A DNA stretch of 64,000 nucleotides from Hyaloraphidium curvatum (lineage: Eukaryota > Monoblepharomycota > Hyaloraphidiomycetes > Hyaloraphidiales > Hyaloraphidiaceae). Below the pieces are notes generated by a model. It had not been told where the DNA came from. It made no database searches and worked only from the letters and a program-made list of their open reading frames with translations. Location: the NCBI GenBank assembly GCA_025558095.1, contig JAIVFI010000036.1, forward strand, positions 124,001-188,000, given 5' to 3'. Made by a program: the position numbers and the translations under genes. Positions within the stretch are counted from its first letter, which is position 1. Every line of letters starts with the position of its first letter. This document shows, piece after piece, positions 55,037 through 64,000 of this stretch.

Positions 55037-58000
55037 ATGGAGATTTCGGTCGGAGGAACCCGTGTGGCATTGTTTGGGGGGGCCAAGCTCGAGGAAACCG
55101 GATCACAAACCAATTACCAGGATTGGTTAATTGACATCAAGGCCAAGCTCCAGAGGGAGAGTGACTGGCAAATTGTGACTGGAAAGGTGGCAAAGCCCGT
55201 GGTAGGGCAGGGAGGAAAGACGGAAGATGATTTGTCAGCCTGGAACACGAAGGACCAGAAAGCTCAAGGGATCCTGGTAGGATCACTCTCTATTGGTCTC
55301 AAAAGGATCTGCAGCAGGATGGACACTGCTAAGGACATCTGGGACTACCTAGAGGAGCGTTTCGTGACGGAAAATGTGGCGCAGCAAGGGAATGCCGAGG
55401 TCCAGTACTACAGCTTTGAGTTCATCAAAACCGACCGGGTGGCTCCGAATTTTACCCGCTTCATGCAGAAAAAGATGGAAGTTGAAGCACTGGGAAAGCT
55501 GAAGGGAGATGACGATGATATGAGCATCTGGAGGAAAGTCCTGAAGGACCTACCTGAGTTCGATCAAGTCCGGGCCGAGATTGACGGCATTTGGCTGGGA
55601 GCACAGACCAAACACGAGTGGAAGACTGAAAATGGAGTGAAGAAACACCCTATCTTGAACGTTGCATACCTTCAGAAGAGGATGGAGATGGAAGAGGAGA
55701 CTATGATCAAGCGAGCTGAGCAAAATGGTGATACGTACTCACCTGGGGCAGCCAACATAACCGTGAATCCCGCTCCAAACACGTTGATGTACGCTCTAAA
55801 CCGTGGCAGGGGTCGCGGAGGATCACGGGGTGGCCATGGAGGTGACCGCGGGGGTTCAAGGGGTCGCGGGCGAGGGTTCGGAAATCGCGGGGGTCGGCAG
55901 GCCACGGCGGAGGGCGAAAACGGCTCGGGAATCACGTGCCTCTGCTGCGGGAAGGGTGGACACGTCAAGAAGGACTGCACCCATCGTGACAAAACCTGCA
56001 ACAAGTGCGGAAAGGACGGTCATCTCGAGGCCGTGTGCTGGAGGAAGGACGATGGGAAAACGGCACGAGAGCAGCAGAACACGCTCACCCTGGGCGATCT
56101 CCCCGATCTGGAAGATCGATTCGGCGCGTTCCTGTTCATGATGGAGGGCGGAATCGAGGGAAACGATGGGGAGACGACGGGGGACGGTGGATACGAAAAA
56201 CCCCCGGAACACGTCGTGCACGCGGCGAAGACGGGCCAGGAGATGCGCGGCAGGCTGATGGGGGATAGCGGCGCGTCCGTGCACGCGACGGGAATCAGGG
56301 AACTGCTCTACGGCATCAAGCCGTGCGATGCAGTTGATGTTCGAATGGGAAAAGGGATCGCGCGTGCGATCGAAGTCGGAAAGCTCAAGATCAAGCTCAC
56401 CAATTCTGGCGACATCGTCACCCTGGAAGATGTGCTTTTCATCAAATATCTTCCTGCAACGCTCATTTCGATTGGGAGACTAGGGCAGATGGGATACTAC
56501 ACGCTTCTGGGTCCGGATGGAGGGGCCATCACCAAGGGCGGCGACGTGCGGGGCACTTGCCGCATAGATCGTCACGTTTACTATCTCAACGCGGAAATCC
56601 TCAACGAGCATGACGAACAGATCATGCTGAGTGCTCAGGAAGGGGATTTGAGCGCGGAGATTGCGCATGGGCGCTGCGGGCACTACCCGATCGCGGCACT
56701 CAGGAAGGTTCAACAGGCTGGGATTGTGGATGGATTGGAGGAGTACGTGTTTGCTGGAAACCTCAACAACTTCTGTAAGGAGTGCGTGATGGGGAAGATG
56801 CATCAGTTGCCCTATCCGGAGTCGGAGCGGAAAGTCTCGCGGCCGTTTGAGCTGACTCACTGGGACCTGATACAATCGGACGTTGCAACGGTGCATGGAG
56901 AACGCTGGGCATTGCATGCAGTCGACGAGTACACTTCTGCGGAGTTTGCGTTCCTATTGAAGCACAAATCGGAGGCGGAGGACTGGATGATGCACTTTGC
57001 CGAGTGGGTGAAGAACCAGTTCAGCCTAAAGGTCGGATGCATGCGGGTCGATCCCGGAGGTGAATTCTCGTCAAAACGGCTCGAAGCGTACTGCAAGAAC
57101 GAGGGAATCAAGTTGGAATCGTCGGTAACGAATCGGCCTGCGCAGAACGGAGTCATTGAGCGGCGGAACCGGACGGCTGAGGAAGGGACCCGGACCATCC
57201 TGATCGACTCGAAAGCGCCGAAGTCGTTATGGGGATACGCACTGCATCATCACATCAACACACGGAATCGTTTGCCGAACACAAAGACGTGGCAGAAAGG
57301 GTCTACGCCGTTTCAACTGCTGACTGGGAGACGGGCGAACATTAGCCACATCCGACGTTTCGGAGAAACGTGTTACGCGATCGTCGACAAGGATAAGCGC
57401 GGCAAATGGGATGCTAAGGCGGTACAATGCCGCTACCTGGGAATGAGCTCGCGATCGAAGGCATTTACGGTCCAGAATCTTGAGACCGGGCGGATTTTTG
57501 ACTCACGTGATGTCGTTTTCGAGGAACGCTGGTCAAACAAGACGCTCAAGAGCTACATGCAGGTTCTGGAAAGCAGAGTTTCGGTCGAAAAACTACCTGA
57601 GGACGCGGACCCGAGCGCTGTATTGAACCGTCGACTTGCAGTGGAGGAGTCGGCGCAGCCTGAGGAATTGGAGGCGTCACCGGAGACGCCACGGCGGGTC
57701 CGTTCCGCAGATTCTATCGACGATGGCAACCAGGAGCATCGTGGGACACAGGGAGACCGTGTGCAGCGTCAACCTGAGCGCCAGGAGGCCGGGGGAGGAG
57801 GTCAAAGACTGGAAGTTGGAGGTACTCAACATCAATCTTCAAGTTCCGGCAGCCGAGGCGCGGATTTACGTCTGTCACGCGATCAACGAGCTCAGAGCGA
57901 AAGTGAGGACGAGCTGGTGGCTCGTGGAAGAGGCTCTGGGAGCAGTGGAAGTGGCGATCCAGGGGGAGGAAAGGCAGTTGGTGGATCGCAACTTGCTGGT

Positions 58001-60277
58001 GATCGTGCGGCTAGGGAAGCCACAGACCAACGTGGGGAGCCTGGAGGAGCATCTTCATCAAGCAGCGGAGCTCAGGGAGGCGCTGGGGCGGCTGGAACGG
58101 GCTCTAAGATACCTTTACCTACAAGGTCATCCAGCAGAGCTCCAAGACCTCCTGGGGAGTGGTGGAAAGCCCCCAACACGAGCAACGAGAAGGAGATCAA
58201 CGTGATCACGCTGGAATCGATCAATTTCCTGATGGAGGAGGTCCAGGACCACCTGGACTGGCAGGGACACCTACCAACTTGGGAGGACATGGCACACATG
58301 GATGGAATCTTTGCTGCAAGCACTGGAGCACGTGTACCACGTGCGGCTAGGGAAGCCACAGACCAACGTGGGGAGCCTGGAGGAGCATCTTCATCAAGCA
58401 GCGGAGCTCAGGGAGGCGCTGGGGCGGCTGGAACGGGCTCTAAGATACCTTTACCTACAAGGTCATCCAGCAGAGCTCCAAGACCTCCTGGGGAGTGGTG
58501 GAAAGCCCCCAACACGAGCAACGAGAAGGAGATCAACGTGATCACGCTGGAATCGATCAATTTCCTGATGGAGGAGGTCCAGGACCACCTGGACTGGCAG
58601 GGACACCTACCAACTTGGGAGGACATGGCACACATGGATGGAATCTTTGCTGCAAGCACTGGAGCACGTGTACCACGGAACTATGCAGAGGCAATGCGTT
58701 CAGAGGATCGTGAGATGTGGGCCAAGGCAATGGAACGTGAGATTGGCAACTTCAAGAGCAGAGATGCGTACAACATCATGGGCTTGCCTGAGGGCAAGGA
58801 AAAATTCGCGGTTGGAAGCCAATTTGTATTTGACCTCAAACCTGGAGCTGATGGCAGCATTGTGGGGGAGGAAAACTACAAGGCTCGATGGGTGGCAAGG
58901 GGTGATTGGCAGGATCCATCTTCTTTTGGTCAATCCTTTGCACCTGTACCTTCTGCTGCTGCTGTACGGCTTTTCTTTTGGCTTTCTGCTCAGAACAACA
59001 TGATTGTACATCAGGCAGATGCAAACGCGGCATTCCTACAGGCTAAGCTCCAGGAGAACGAGGAAGTTTACTTGTATCCAGCTCAAGGGATGGATTTACC
59101 TGAGTTTACTGATGGAAGACCTACTGTAATTCGACCTGGAGTCGCGGTTTATGGACTTGTGCAAGCTGCACGTGCTTGGCACAGACACCTGCACGAGATA
59201 CTCACGGAGATGGGGCTTATACGTTGCTCAAAGGAGTACTGCATCTACTTTCTGCGGCAAGATGATTGGTTTCTTTTGATGATTATTCATGTGGACGACT
59301 TTGGATGTAGCTCAACGGACGAAAAACGGACGATTGCATTTCTTGAGGAGCTGGGAAAGCGGATTAAGATACGTTACATGGGTCGCATGAAAAAGTTCCT
59401 GGCTTTGGAAATCAAGCAGGACGAGAAGGCTGGAACAATCACAATCAAGCAGTCCAACTACATCAAGAAAGCCTTGGAGGACTTCGGAATGGACACTTGC
59501 AATGCAGTTTCTGTACCTATGGACGTTGGGGTGAAGCTCAGGAAACGGAAGACGGAGTTGTCTGCTGCTGAGGAGCAGGAAATCGGACGTTTTCCGTTCA
59601 GATCAATGGTGGGAAGTTGGATGTATGCTATGAACTTCACCAGGCCAGACATTGCCTTACCTATTATCACGGAGAGCCGTCATGGGATGGCACCTACTCG
59701 TGAAGCAGTGGAGCAAGTCAAGAAGACAACCAGATACTTGAAGGGAACAGCTGACTTTGGCTTGGTTTACAAGAGGGATCCGAATCTGGACATGACCAAA
59801 GCATTGCATGGATATGCAGACGCCAGTTTTGCTGGGGATCTTGACACTGGGAAGTCAACAACTGGGGTTGTAGTGATGATGGGGAACGGTCTTATCATCT
59901 ACAAGTCGCAACTGCAACCAGTGGTGGCTCTTTCAACAACAGAGGCCGAGTACATGGCTCTATCTTATGCTGGACGTCAAGTTGCGTGGCTAAGGAGTTT
60001 ATTGGAGGAATTGGGATTTCCTCAGCAAGGGCCAACAGTCATCAAGGAGGACAATGAGGGGGCTATCAAGCTGGCGCAGAATCCTGTCTTTCATGAACGT
60101 ACCAAGCACATTGGAGTGCAGTACCATTTTGTGAGGGAGAAAATTGATAGTGGAGAGATACAGCTGGAGTACATCAACACAGAGGACCAGCTTGCGGATC
60201 TGCTCACCAAACAGCTACCAAGGGAGAAGTTTCAACGTTTCAGGGCACTTATGGGAATTGTAGAGATTCGTGACTAA
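55037..60277 (+). CDS. Copia gag-pol polyprotein, unit 2
   Basis: Second intact 1,746-residue polyprotein, exactly 5,687 bp downstream of unit 1, with the same domain order: gag, two CCHC knuckles, protease, integrase, duplicated linker, RT with HVDD, RNase H. Differences seen against unit 1: Thr for Lys after GDSGASVHA, Tyr for Asp in LFIK-LPATL, Ala for Ser in GGSQL-GDRAA, and Ser for Pro in the second linker repeat. The Thr next to the protease site and the other changes are single-base substitutions. Everything else reads the same, so divergence is very recent. Confidence 0.97.
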   Translation: MEISVGGTRVALFGGAKLEETGSQTNYQDWLIDIKAKLQRESDWQIVTGKVAKPVVGQGGKTEDDLSAWNTKDQKAQGILVGSLSIGLKRICSRMDTAKDIWDYLEERFVTENVAQQGNAEVQYYSFEFIKTDRVAPNFTRFMQKKMEVEALGKLKGDDDDMSIWRKVLKDLPEFDQVRAEIDGIWLGAQTKHEWKTENGVKKHPILNVAYLQKRMEMEEETMIKRAEQNGDTYSPGAANITVNPAPNTLMYALNRGRGRGGSRGGHGGDRGGSRGRGRGFGNRGGRQATAEGENGSGITCLCCGKGGHVKKDCTHRDKTCNKCGKDGHLEAVCWRKDDGKTAREQQNTLTLGDLPDLEDRFGAFLFMMEGGIEGNDGETTGDGGYEKPPEHVVHAAKTGQEMRGRLMGDSGASVHATGIRELLYGIKPCDAVDVRMGKGIARAIEVGKLKIKLTNSGDIVTLEDVLFIKYLPATLISIGRLGQMGYYTLLGPDGGAITKGGDVRGTCRIDRHVYYLNAEILNEHDEQIMLSAQEGDLSAEIAHGRCGHYPIAALRKVQQAGIVDGLEEYVFAGNLNNFCKECVMGKMHQLPYPESERKVSRPFELTHWDLIQSDVATVHGERWALHAVDEYTSAEFAFLLKHKSEAEDWMMHFAEWVKNQFSLKVGCMRVDPGGEFSSKRLEAYCKNEGIKLESSVTNRPAQNGVIERRNRTAEEGTRTILIDSKAPKSLWGYALHHHINTRNRLPNTKTWQKGSTPFQLLTGRRANISHIRRFGETCYAIVDKDKRGKWDAKAVQCRYLGMSSRSKAFTVQNLETGRIFDSRDVVFEERWSNKTLKSYMQVLESRVSVEKLPEDADPSAVLNRRLAVEESAQPEELEASPETPRRVRSADSIDDGNQEHRGTQGDRVQRQPERQEAGGGGQRLEVGGTQHQSSSSGSRGADLRLSRDQRAQSESEDELVARGRGSGSSGSGDPGGGKAVGGSQLAGDRAAREATDQRGEPGGASSSSSGAQGGAGAAGTGSKIPLPTRSSSRAPRPPGEWWKAPNTSNEKEINVITLESINFLMEEVQDHLDWQGHLPTWEDMAHMDGIFAASTGARVPRAAREATDQRGEPGGASSSSSGAQGGAGAAGTGSKIPLPTRSSSRAPRPPGEWWKAPNTSNEKEINVITLESINFLMEEVQDHLDWQGHLPTWEDMAHMDGIFAASTGARVPRNYAEAMRSEDREMWAKAMEREIGNFKSRDAYNIMGLPEGKEKFAVGSQFVFDLKPGADGSIVGEENYKARWVARGDWQDPSSFGQSFAPVPSAAAVRLFFWLSAQNNMIVHQADANAAFLQAKLQENEEVYLYPAQGMDLPEFTDGRPTVIRPGVAVYGLVQAARAWHRHLHEILTEMGLIRCSKEYCIYFLRQDDWFLLMIIHVDDFGCSSTDEKRTIAFLEELGKRIKIRYMGRMKKFLALEIKQDEKAGTITIKQSNYIKKALEDFGMDTCNAVSVPMDVGVKLRKRKTELSAAEEQEIGRFPFRSMVGSWMYAMNFTRPDIALPIITESRHGMAPTREAVEQVKKTTRYLKGTADFGLVYKRDPNLDMTKALHGYADASFAGDLDTGKSTTGVVVMMGNGLIIYKSQLQPVVALSTTEAEYMALSYAGRQVAWLRSLLEELGFPQQGPTVIKEDNEGAIKLAQNPVFHERTKHIGVQYHFVREKIDSGEIQLEYINTEDQLADLLTKQLPREKFQRFRALMGIVEIRD
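58008..58679 (+). repeat. 336-bp in-frame tandem duplication inside Copia unit 2
   Basis: Same duplication as in unit 1 (units at 58008 and 58344), so it predates the tandem arrangement. Here the two repeats encode the same residue (Ser) at the position that differs in unit 1. Confidence 0.95.
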
Positions 60278-60325
60278 CTTTGGGGATTTCTGGACACTTC
60301 TTGGGAATCTTGCAACGAGGGGGAG

Positions 60326-60549
60326 TGTTGGAATGGATCGTTGCTACGATTCTGTATCAATAGGGAGTCTATTGGCGTGTGGGGATACTTGGGTACGATC
60401 GGAGGGGTCATCTAGGGACTTGTCATCACAAGGGAATGGACAACGGGTCAACGTGAAACTGTCCCTCTCCCCATCCCGTCCATCTGAGTTCTGACCCGGT
60501 TCAGACCACTGGGGCTACGTCTTCCCCACGCCCCATAGCCACTCCAACA
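60326..60549 (+). repeat. Copia LTR 3 (224 bp)
   Basis: Same sequence as LTRs 1 and 2 as far as I can read. It ends CCAACA and is followed by TGATCGTGGGC, the target duplication plus interrupted LINE DNA. Confidence 0.95.
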
Positions 60550-60627
60550 TGATCGTGGGCTCGAACTCCTTGATGCTAAGAGCCCAGAGCCAGGTCTCCA
60601 TGTTCCACTCGCGGCCTAGTGCTTCGT
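60550..60627 (-). mobile_element. LINE 3' end, copy 2, right part
   Basis: Continues the LINE sequence cut at 48951; it matches 61667-61742 (CGTGGGCTCGAACTCC through CGGCCTAGTGCTTC) and breaks off into the short-repeat block. Confidence 0.85.
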
Positions 60628-60659
60628 GCTTCGCACGGTTCATTTGCGCGCTCGGAAAA

Positions 60660-60755
60660 GCCTGGGGGTGACCGGGTTTTTGGAGGCTTCTGGGCGCGAC
60701 TGATTTTGCATGGGCACGACCGGATTTACTGGGCGTGACCGGTTAATCCTGGGCT
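60660..60755 (+). repeat. Short-repeat block 1 (variants of TGGGCGTGACCGG)
   Basis: Four units in one orientation: TGGGGGTGACCGG, TGGGCGCGACTGA, TGGGCACGACCGG and TGGGCGTGACCGG, each followed by an AT-rich spacer of about 5-9 bp. No coding potential. Related units occur at 62585-62875. Confidence 0.75.
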
Positions 60756-60787
60756 ATTCTATTCTATTCTATTCTATTCTATTCTAT
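60752..60787 (+). repeat. (CTATT)n microsatellite
   Basis: Seven or so uninterrupted CTATT units followed by CTATCC. They directly follow the short-repeat block and precede the helicase fragment. Confidence 0.95.
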
Positions 60788-60800
60788 CCACATCACTGAA

Positions 60801-61465
60801 ATGCCCATGTTTGGAGGCACCCACATCAAGGCCTGCGGTGACTTTTACCAGCTACCGCCCGTGGGGGCCACCTCATTGGCCAAAGCGGCACCTGCAGAGC
60901 AAGGGAAATCGCTCGCCCTGGTTCAGGGCCGTCTTCTGTGGGTGTCCTTCTTTGCAGATTGCACAGCTCTGCGGCAGAATTGCCGGTCACAGGATCCCAG
61001 ACTCACGGGCCTTCTGGAAGCCATGCCCACTGTCCCAAAACCGGGAGCCACGAGAAACAACGTGACTGACCACCAAGTTGACCTTGTCAATGGCCAAGCA
61101 CTTGGGCTCGCAAGATACCCTGCCCCGCATCCGCGAGAAGGAAGACTGATACGCGTGTCAGACGAACGTTATTACCGTGACTTCAGCGTGCTCACGTACA
61201 CCAACCTTGCCAAGGAGGCGTTTGCCATGGACGGAGTGTTTGCATTTGTGACATTGCTTGACGGTGTTCCTGGTCAAAGCTATGGACAAGCCCTACGAAG
61301 ACCACCCAGCGTTCACTCCCGTGGAAGAGCTCCGCCTTCTTGCAGTGTCGGATTGTCGGATGGTGATCTTGGCTACCACTTGGTTTTTTTGCCTTTGGGT
61401 TGCCTTTGGTGATTGGGCATCGGTATTTCCTGCGTGCCAATTTGGCCACCTCTGTGGGGGCCACC
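60801..61465 (+). mobile_element. PIF1/Helitron-like helicase fragment
   Basis: The frame opens inside the domain: MFGGTHIKACGDFYQLPPVG is the conserved PIF1 motif (GDF-QLPPV), followed by LW...C..LRQNCRSQDPR (L-x2-N-x-R) and YRDFSVLTYTNLAKEA. A frame change near 61260 leads to PVEELRLLAVSDCRMVILAT. Walker A and the C-terminal third are absent. Such fragments come from Helitrons or PIF1-related elements; it is broken at both ends. Confidence 0.7.
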
Positions 61466-61474
61466 AATGAAGAA

Positions 61475-62557
61475 TAGTAGAAGAATAGTATTGGTGACCC
61501 GGACCTGCCCCTGGCTTGGCCGCTGTTACACCATGAGTTTGCTGCTAATTGCAAAGTTCATCGTCGTCGTGTGTCTTTTTCATTTTCCCAGTTTTCCTGT
61601 CCTTCATGGACTTTGAGATGAAGCTGGCAATGGAGTTGAGGGCCTTCTCCTTCTGCCGCCTCGCTTTGATCGTGGGCTCGAACTCCTTGATGCTAAGAGC
61701 CCAGAGCCAGGTCTCCATGTTCCACTCGCGGCCTAGTGCTTCCAATCTAGTCTGCAGCTTCTGGCGACGCTCCGCATTTGCTGAACAGTGAAACAGAAAG
61801 TGTTGCTCGTCTCCAATGTGCTCAGGGTCATGCTTGCACGTTCTCTGCTGCACCTCAAGTCCTTGGTGCCTGCCTGTCTCCACCTCCAGGTCGTGGGTAG
61901 AGCACAGCAACTTTTGGACATCCCTCCGGTGCTTCTCCACCCGGATCAGGGATGGTCCGATGTGGCCAAAGGTCATGTCACACATCCTCCAAAAGTGCAG
62001 TTTGTCGTTGTCCTTGAGCCTCTGGGCATTGATCTCCCTGAACTTGCCCTTCACAAGATTCTCCACAGTCTCCTTGGGCCATGAGAAAGTGTCCTTCTCC
62101 CACATCTCCCTCCCATCTTCGCTGCCATAGTATACAAGTAGTTCCCTCAGGAAGGCAGCCCAGTTCCAGGACCCCTTCAGTGCCTCGATCTTGAGCTCTT
62201 TGTAAAGTAGGTACAGCGCAGGATCCGCTGTTTTGATGCGCATGAGGAACTTGAGTGCCGACTCGTGGTCATGAACTGCAAGGGGGTACTGGCCAGTGAT
62301 CGCATACAGACAGGCCAGTGGGTAGACTTGGGCAGATGAGTGACGGCACGAAGAGCCATGCATGTCACTTTGTCCCTGGTGCTTTCCCCGGCAAGGTACT
62401 CCTCCTTCGGCATCTCCACAATGAACGGGTTCCCATATTGGCCCACTGCCTTGACCTTTGTGTTGTAGAGCTTGAGCTGGAGGTCAGGACTCATCCCAGG
62501 CTGCTCCCTGATGTCACGGAGCCAGAGCCCATAAGCACCGTTCATCTTGGCCTCTCT
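61475..62557 (-). mobile_element. LINE fragment, copy 3 (C-terminal half and 3' UTR)
   Basis: Minus-strand element with the best 3' end: the protein runs ALKFLMRIKTADPALYLLYK, CDMTFGHIGPSLIRVEKHRR, a Cys/His cluster (CKHDPEHIGDEQHFLFHC) and ends KMKKTHDDDELCN. The 3' UTR reaches about 61475. A two-base difference near 62320 (GCCAGTGGGTAG versus GCCAGGGAGGTAG) shifts the frame. At 61953-61957 it has the empty TGGTC site that holds an insertion in the next copy. 5' truncated at 62557. Confidence 0.85.
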
Positions 62558-62887
62558 AGAAAAATCATTTACGCAACCGAAAAGTCCTGGGCGCGACCGG
62601 CTACAGCCGTTTTGCTCCTGTGCGTGACCCGCTATTTCCCTTGCGCGACTTTTGCCTCATGGGCGTGACCGGTAAATTGAAAGTGATCATTGAGTCCCGC
62701 CGCGCGCTTTTATCAGGGGCTGGGGAGCGTTTCCGATTATGTGGGGACGGTCACGGGCTATGGAGCCGGTCGCGCCCAGGAATACAGGGTCACGCCCAGG
62801 AATGCCGGTCACGCCCATGAGCTACCGGTCACGCCCAAAATCCGAAAAAGACCGGTCACCCCCAGTAAATTAAGGGCGCGTAAATAG
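62558..62887. repeat. Short-repeat block 2, with orientation switch
   Basis: About four forward units (TGGGCGCGACCGG, TGTGCGTGACCCG, TTGCGCGACT, TGGGCGTGACCGG) at 62585-62675, then about six reverse units (CGGTCACGGGC, CGGTCGCGCCCA, GGTCACGCCCA, CGGTCACGCCCA twice, CGGTCACCCCCA) at 62735-62865. No gene is supported. It separates two LINE copies. Confidence 0.75.
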
Positions 62888-63118
62888 GGAATGCTAGTGC
62901 TTCCAATCTAGTCTGCAGCTTCTGGCACCGCTCCGCATTTGCTGAACAGTGAAACAGAAAGTGTTGCTCGTCTCCAATGTGCTCAGGGTCATGCTTGCAC
63001 GTTCTCTGCTGTACCTCAAGTCCTTGGTGCCTGCCTGTCTCCGCCTCCAGGTCGTGGGTAGAGCACAGCAACTTTTGGACATCCCTCCGGTGCTTCTCCA
63101 CCCGGATCAAGGATGGTC
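62888..63118 (-). mobile_element. LINE fragment, copy 4, 3' part
   Basis: Matches 61733-61957 of copy 3 (from TAGTGCTTCCAATC through the Cys/His cluster). It ends at the 88-bp insertion and continues at 63207. Confidence 0.85.
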
Positions 63119-63206
63119 TGTTAGACCACTGGACTAAAGAGAAGGTACCACGTCTCTGGCCCAAGTGGTCTGACGTCTAAGAGCATGTCACCATAGGGAA
63201 CCAACA
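63119..63206. repeat. 88-bp TG...CA insertion in LINE copy 4 with 5-bp target duplication
   Basis: Begins TGTTAGACCACTGG and ends GGGAACCAACA, flanked by TGGTC on both sides (63114-63118 and 63207-63211). It equals the right part of the 136-bp element at 47139-47274 with most of the left end deleted. Confidence 0.85.
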
Positions 63207-64000
63207 TGGTCCGATGTGGCCAAAGGTCATGTCACACATCCTCCAAAAGTGCAGTTTGTCGTTGTCCTTGAGCCTCTGGGCATTGATCTCCCTGAACTTG
63301 CCCTTCACAAGATTCTCCACAGTCTCCTTGGGCCATGAGAAAGTGTCCTTCTCCCACATCTCCCTCCCATCTTCGCTGCCATAGTATACAAGTAGTTCCC
63401 TCAGGAAGGCAGCCCAGTTCCAGGACCCCTTCAGTGCCTCGATCTTGAGCTCTTTGTAAAGTAGGTACAGCGCAGGATCCGCTGTTTTGATGCGCATGAG
63501 GAACTTGAGTGCCGACTCGTGGTCATGAACTGCAAGGGGGTACTGGCCAGTGATCGCATACAGACAAGCCAGGGAGGTAGACTTGGGCAAATGAGTGACG
63601 GCACGAAGAGCCATGCATGTCACTTTGTCCCTGGTGCTTTCCCCGGCAAGGTACTCCTCCTTCGGCATCTCCAAAATGAACGGGTTCCCATATTGGCCCA
63701 CTGCCTTGACCTTTGTGTTGTAGAGCTTGAGCTGGAGGTCAGGACTCATCCCAGGCTGCTCCCTGATGTCACGGAGCCAGAGCCCATAAGCAGCGTTCAT
63801 CTTGGCCTCTCTGCCATGCACATGGTCCTTGCTCCGGCCGGTTGAGGTCAGCTGATACCCCAGAAGCTTGAAGCTGTCAACCCTCTTCAGCTCCTGGTCC
63901 GTAGCCTGTACATGACCTTTACACGGTGAGGTATCCTCCTGGCCATCCACTCTGTCTTGCTGACGTTGATCTCCAGCCCATTGGCACTGGCATATGCAGA
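63207..64000 (-). mobile_element. LINE fragment, copy 4, 5' part, runs off the window
   Basis: Minus-strand frame from ENLVKGKFREINAQRLKDND back through GMSPDLQLKLYNTKVKAVGQ and DSFKLLGYQLTSTGRSKDHV, open for 257 residues to 63950. The reverse-transcriptase core should lie beyond the right edge. It lacks the one-base deletion that breaks copy 1 at the same place. Confidence 0.85.

Noticed and set aside
60752-60787. CRISPR-like or telomeric repeat
   Set aside because: A plain pentanucleotide microsatellite with no spacers and no telomere-type unit.
62558-62887. CRISPR array in the short-repeat block
   Set aside because: Units are degenerate, spacers are too short and irregular, orientation switches, and the genome is eukaryotic.

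Overview
The window looks like nuclear DNA of a GC-rich, intron-dense fungus, probably an early-diverging (chytrid-like) lineage. The genes carry many short GT-AG introns (about 47-135 nt). They encode eukaryotic and mitochondrial proteins: cytochrome c, NFS1, a COA3-like factor, MCM4, elongin C, IST1, glycogen branching enzyme and kinetochore DSN1. Gene density is high, and several gene pairs are divergent. The species cannot be named from sequence alone.

Left part (1-23 kb). This holds metabolic genes and accessory DNA: the 3' end of a sulfite-oxidase-type molybdenum enzyme, a GFA-fold protein, a type II membrane glycosyltransferase-like protein, homogentisate 1,2-dioxygenase and an F-box protein. 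From about 7 to 22 kb the DNA is duplicated and partly decayed. A short-chain dehydrogenase (SDR) relic and a broken multi-membrane gene lie at 7.9-10 kb. Related copies of both, also carrying lesions, lie at 15.0-16.1 kb and 19.95-21.6 kb. A Cys-rich secreted-protein gene is present twice in inverted orientation (10.2-11.85 and 16.4-18.1 kb). An old yellow enzyme, a MYND protein and a thioesterase-like gene are interspersed. A glyoxalase-fold frame running into a phospholipase D-like frame closes this part.

Middle part (23-46 kb). This is a conserved housekeeping block: glycogen branching enzyme with a long N-terminal extension, a secreted BNR/sialidase-like protein, NFS1 cysteine desulfurase, COA3, a GTP-cyclohydrolase-II-like (URC1/Urg1-type) protein, DSN1, cytochrome c, MCM4, elongin C, IST1, a Tls1/C9orf78 homologue and a Rogdi/RAV2-like protein. 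NFS1, COA3 and cytochrome c are all mitochondrial.

Right part (46-64 kb). This is a transposon cluster. A gag-only LTR-element remnant is followed by fragments of one LINE family in minus orientation. A tandem Copia array (LTR-internal-LTR-internal-LTR, exact 5,687-bp period, 224-bp LTRs, 5-bp target duplication) is inserted into a LINE copy. Beyond it lie a PIF1/Helitron-like helicase fragment, more LINE copies, and blocks of an undescribed short repeat related to TGGGCGTGACCGG. The main unexplained items are this repeat, the paralogous membrane-protein family, the inverted duplication and the tandem Copia structure.
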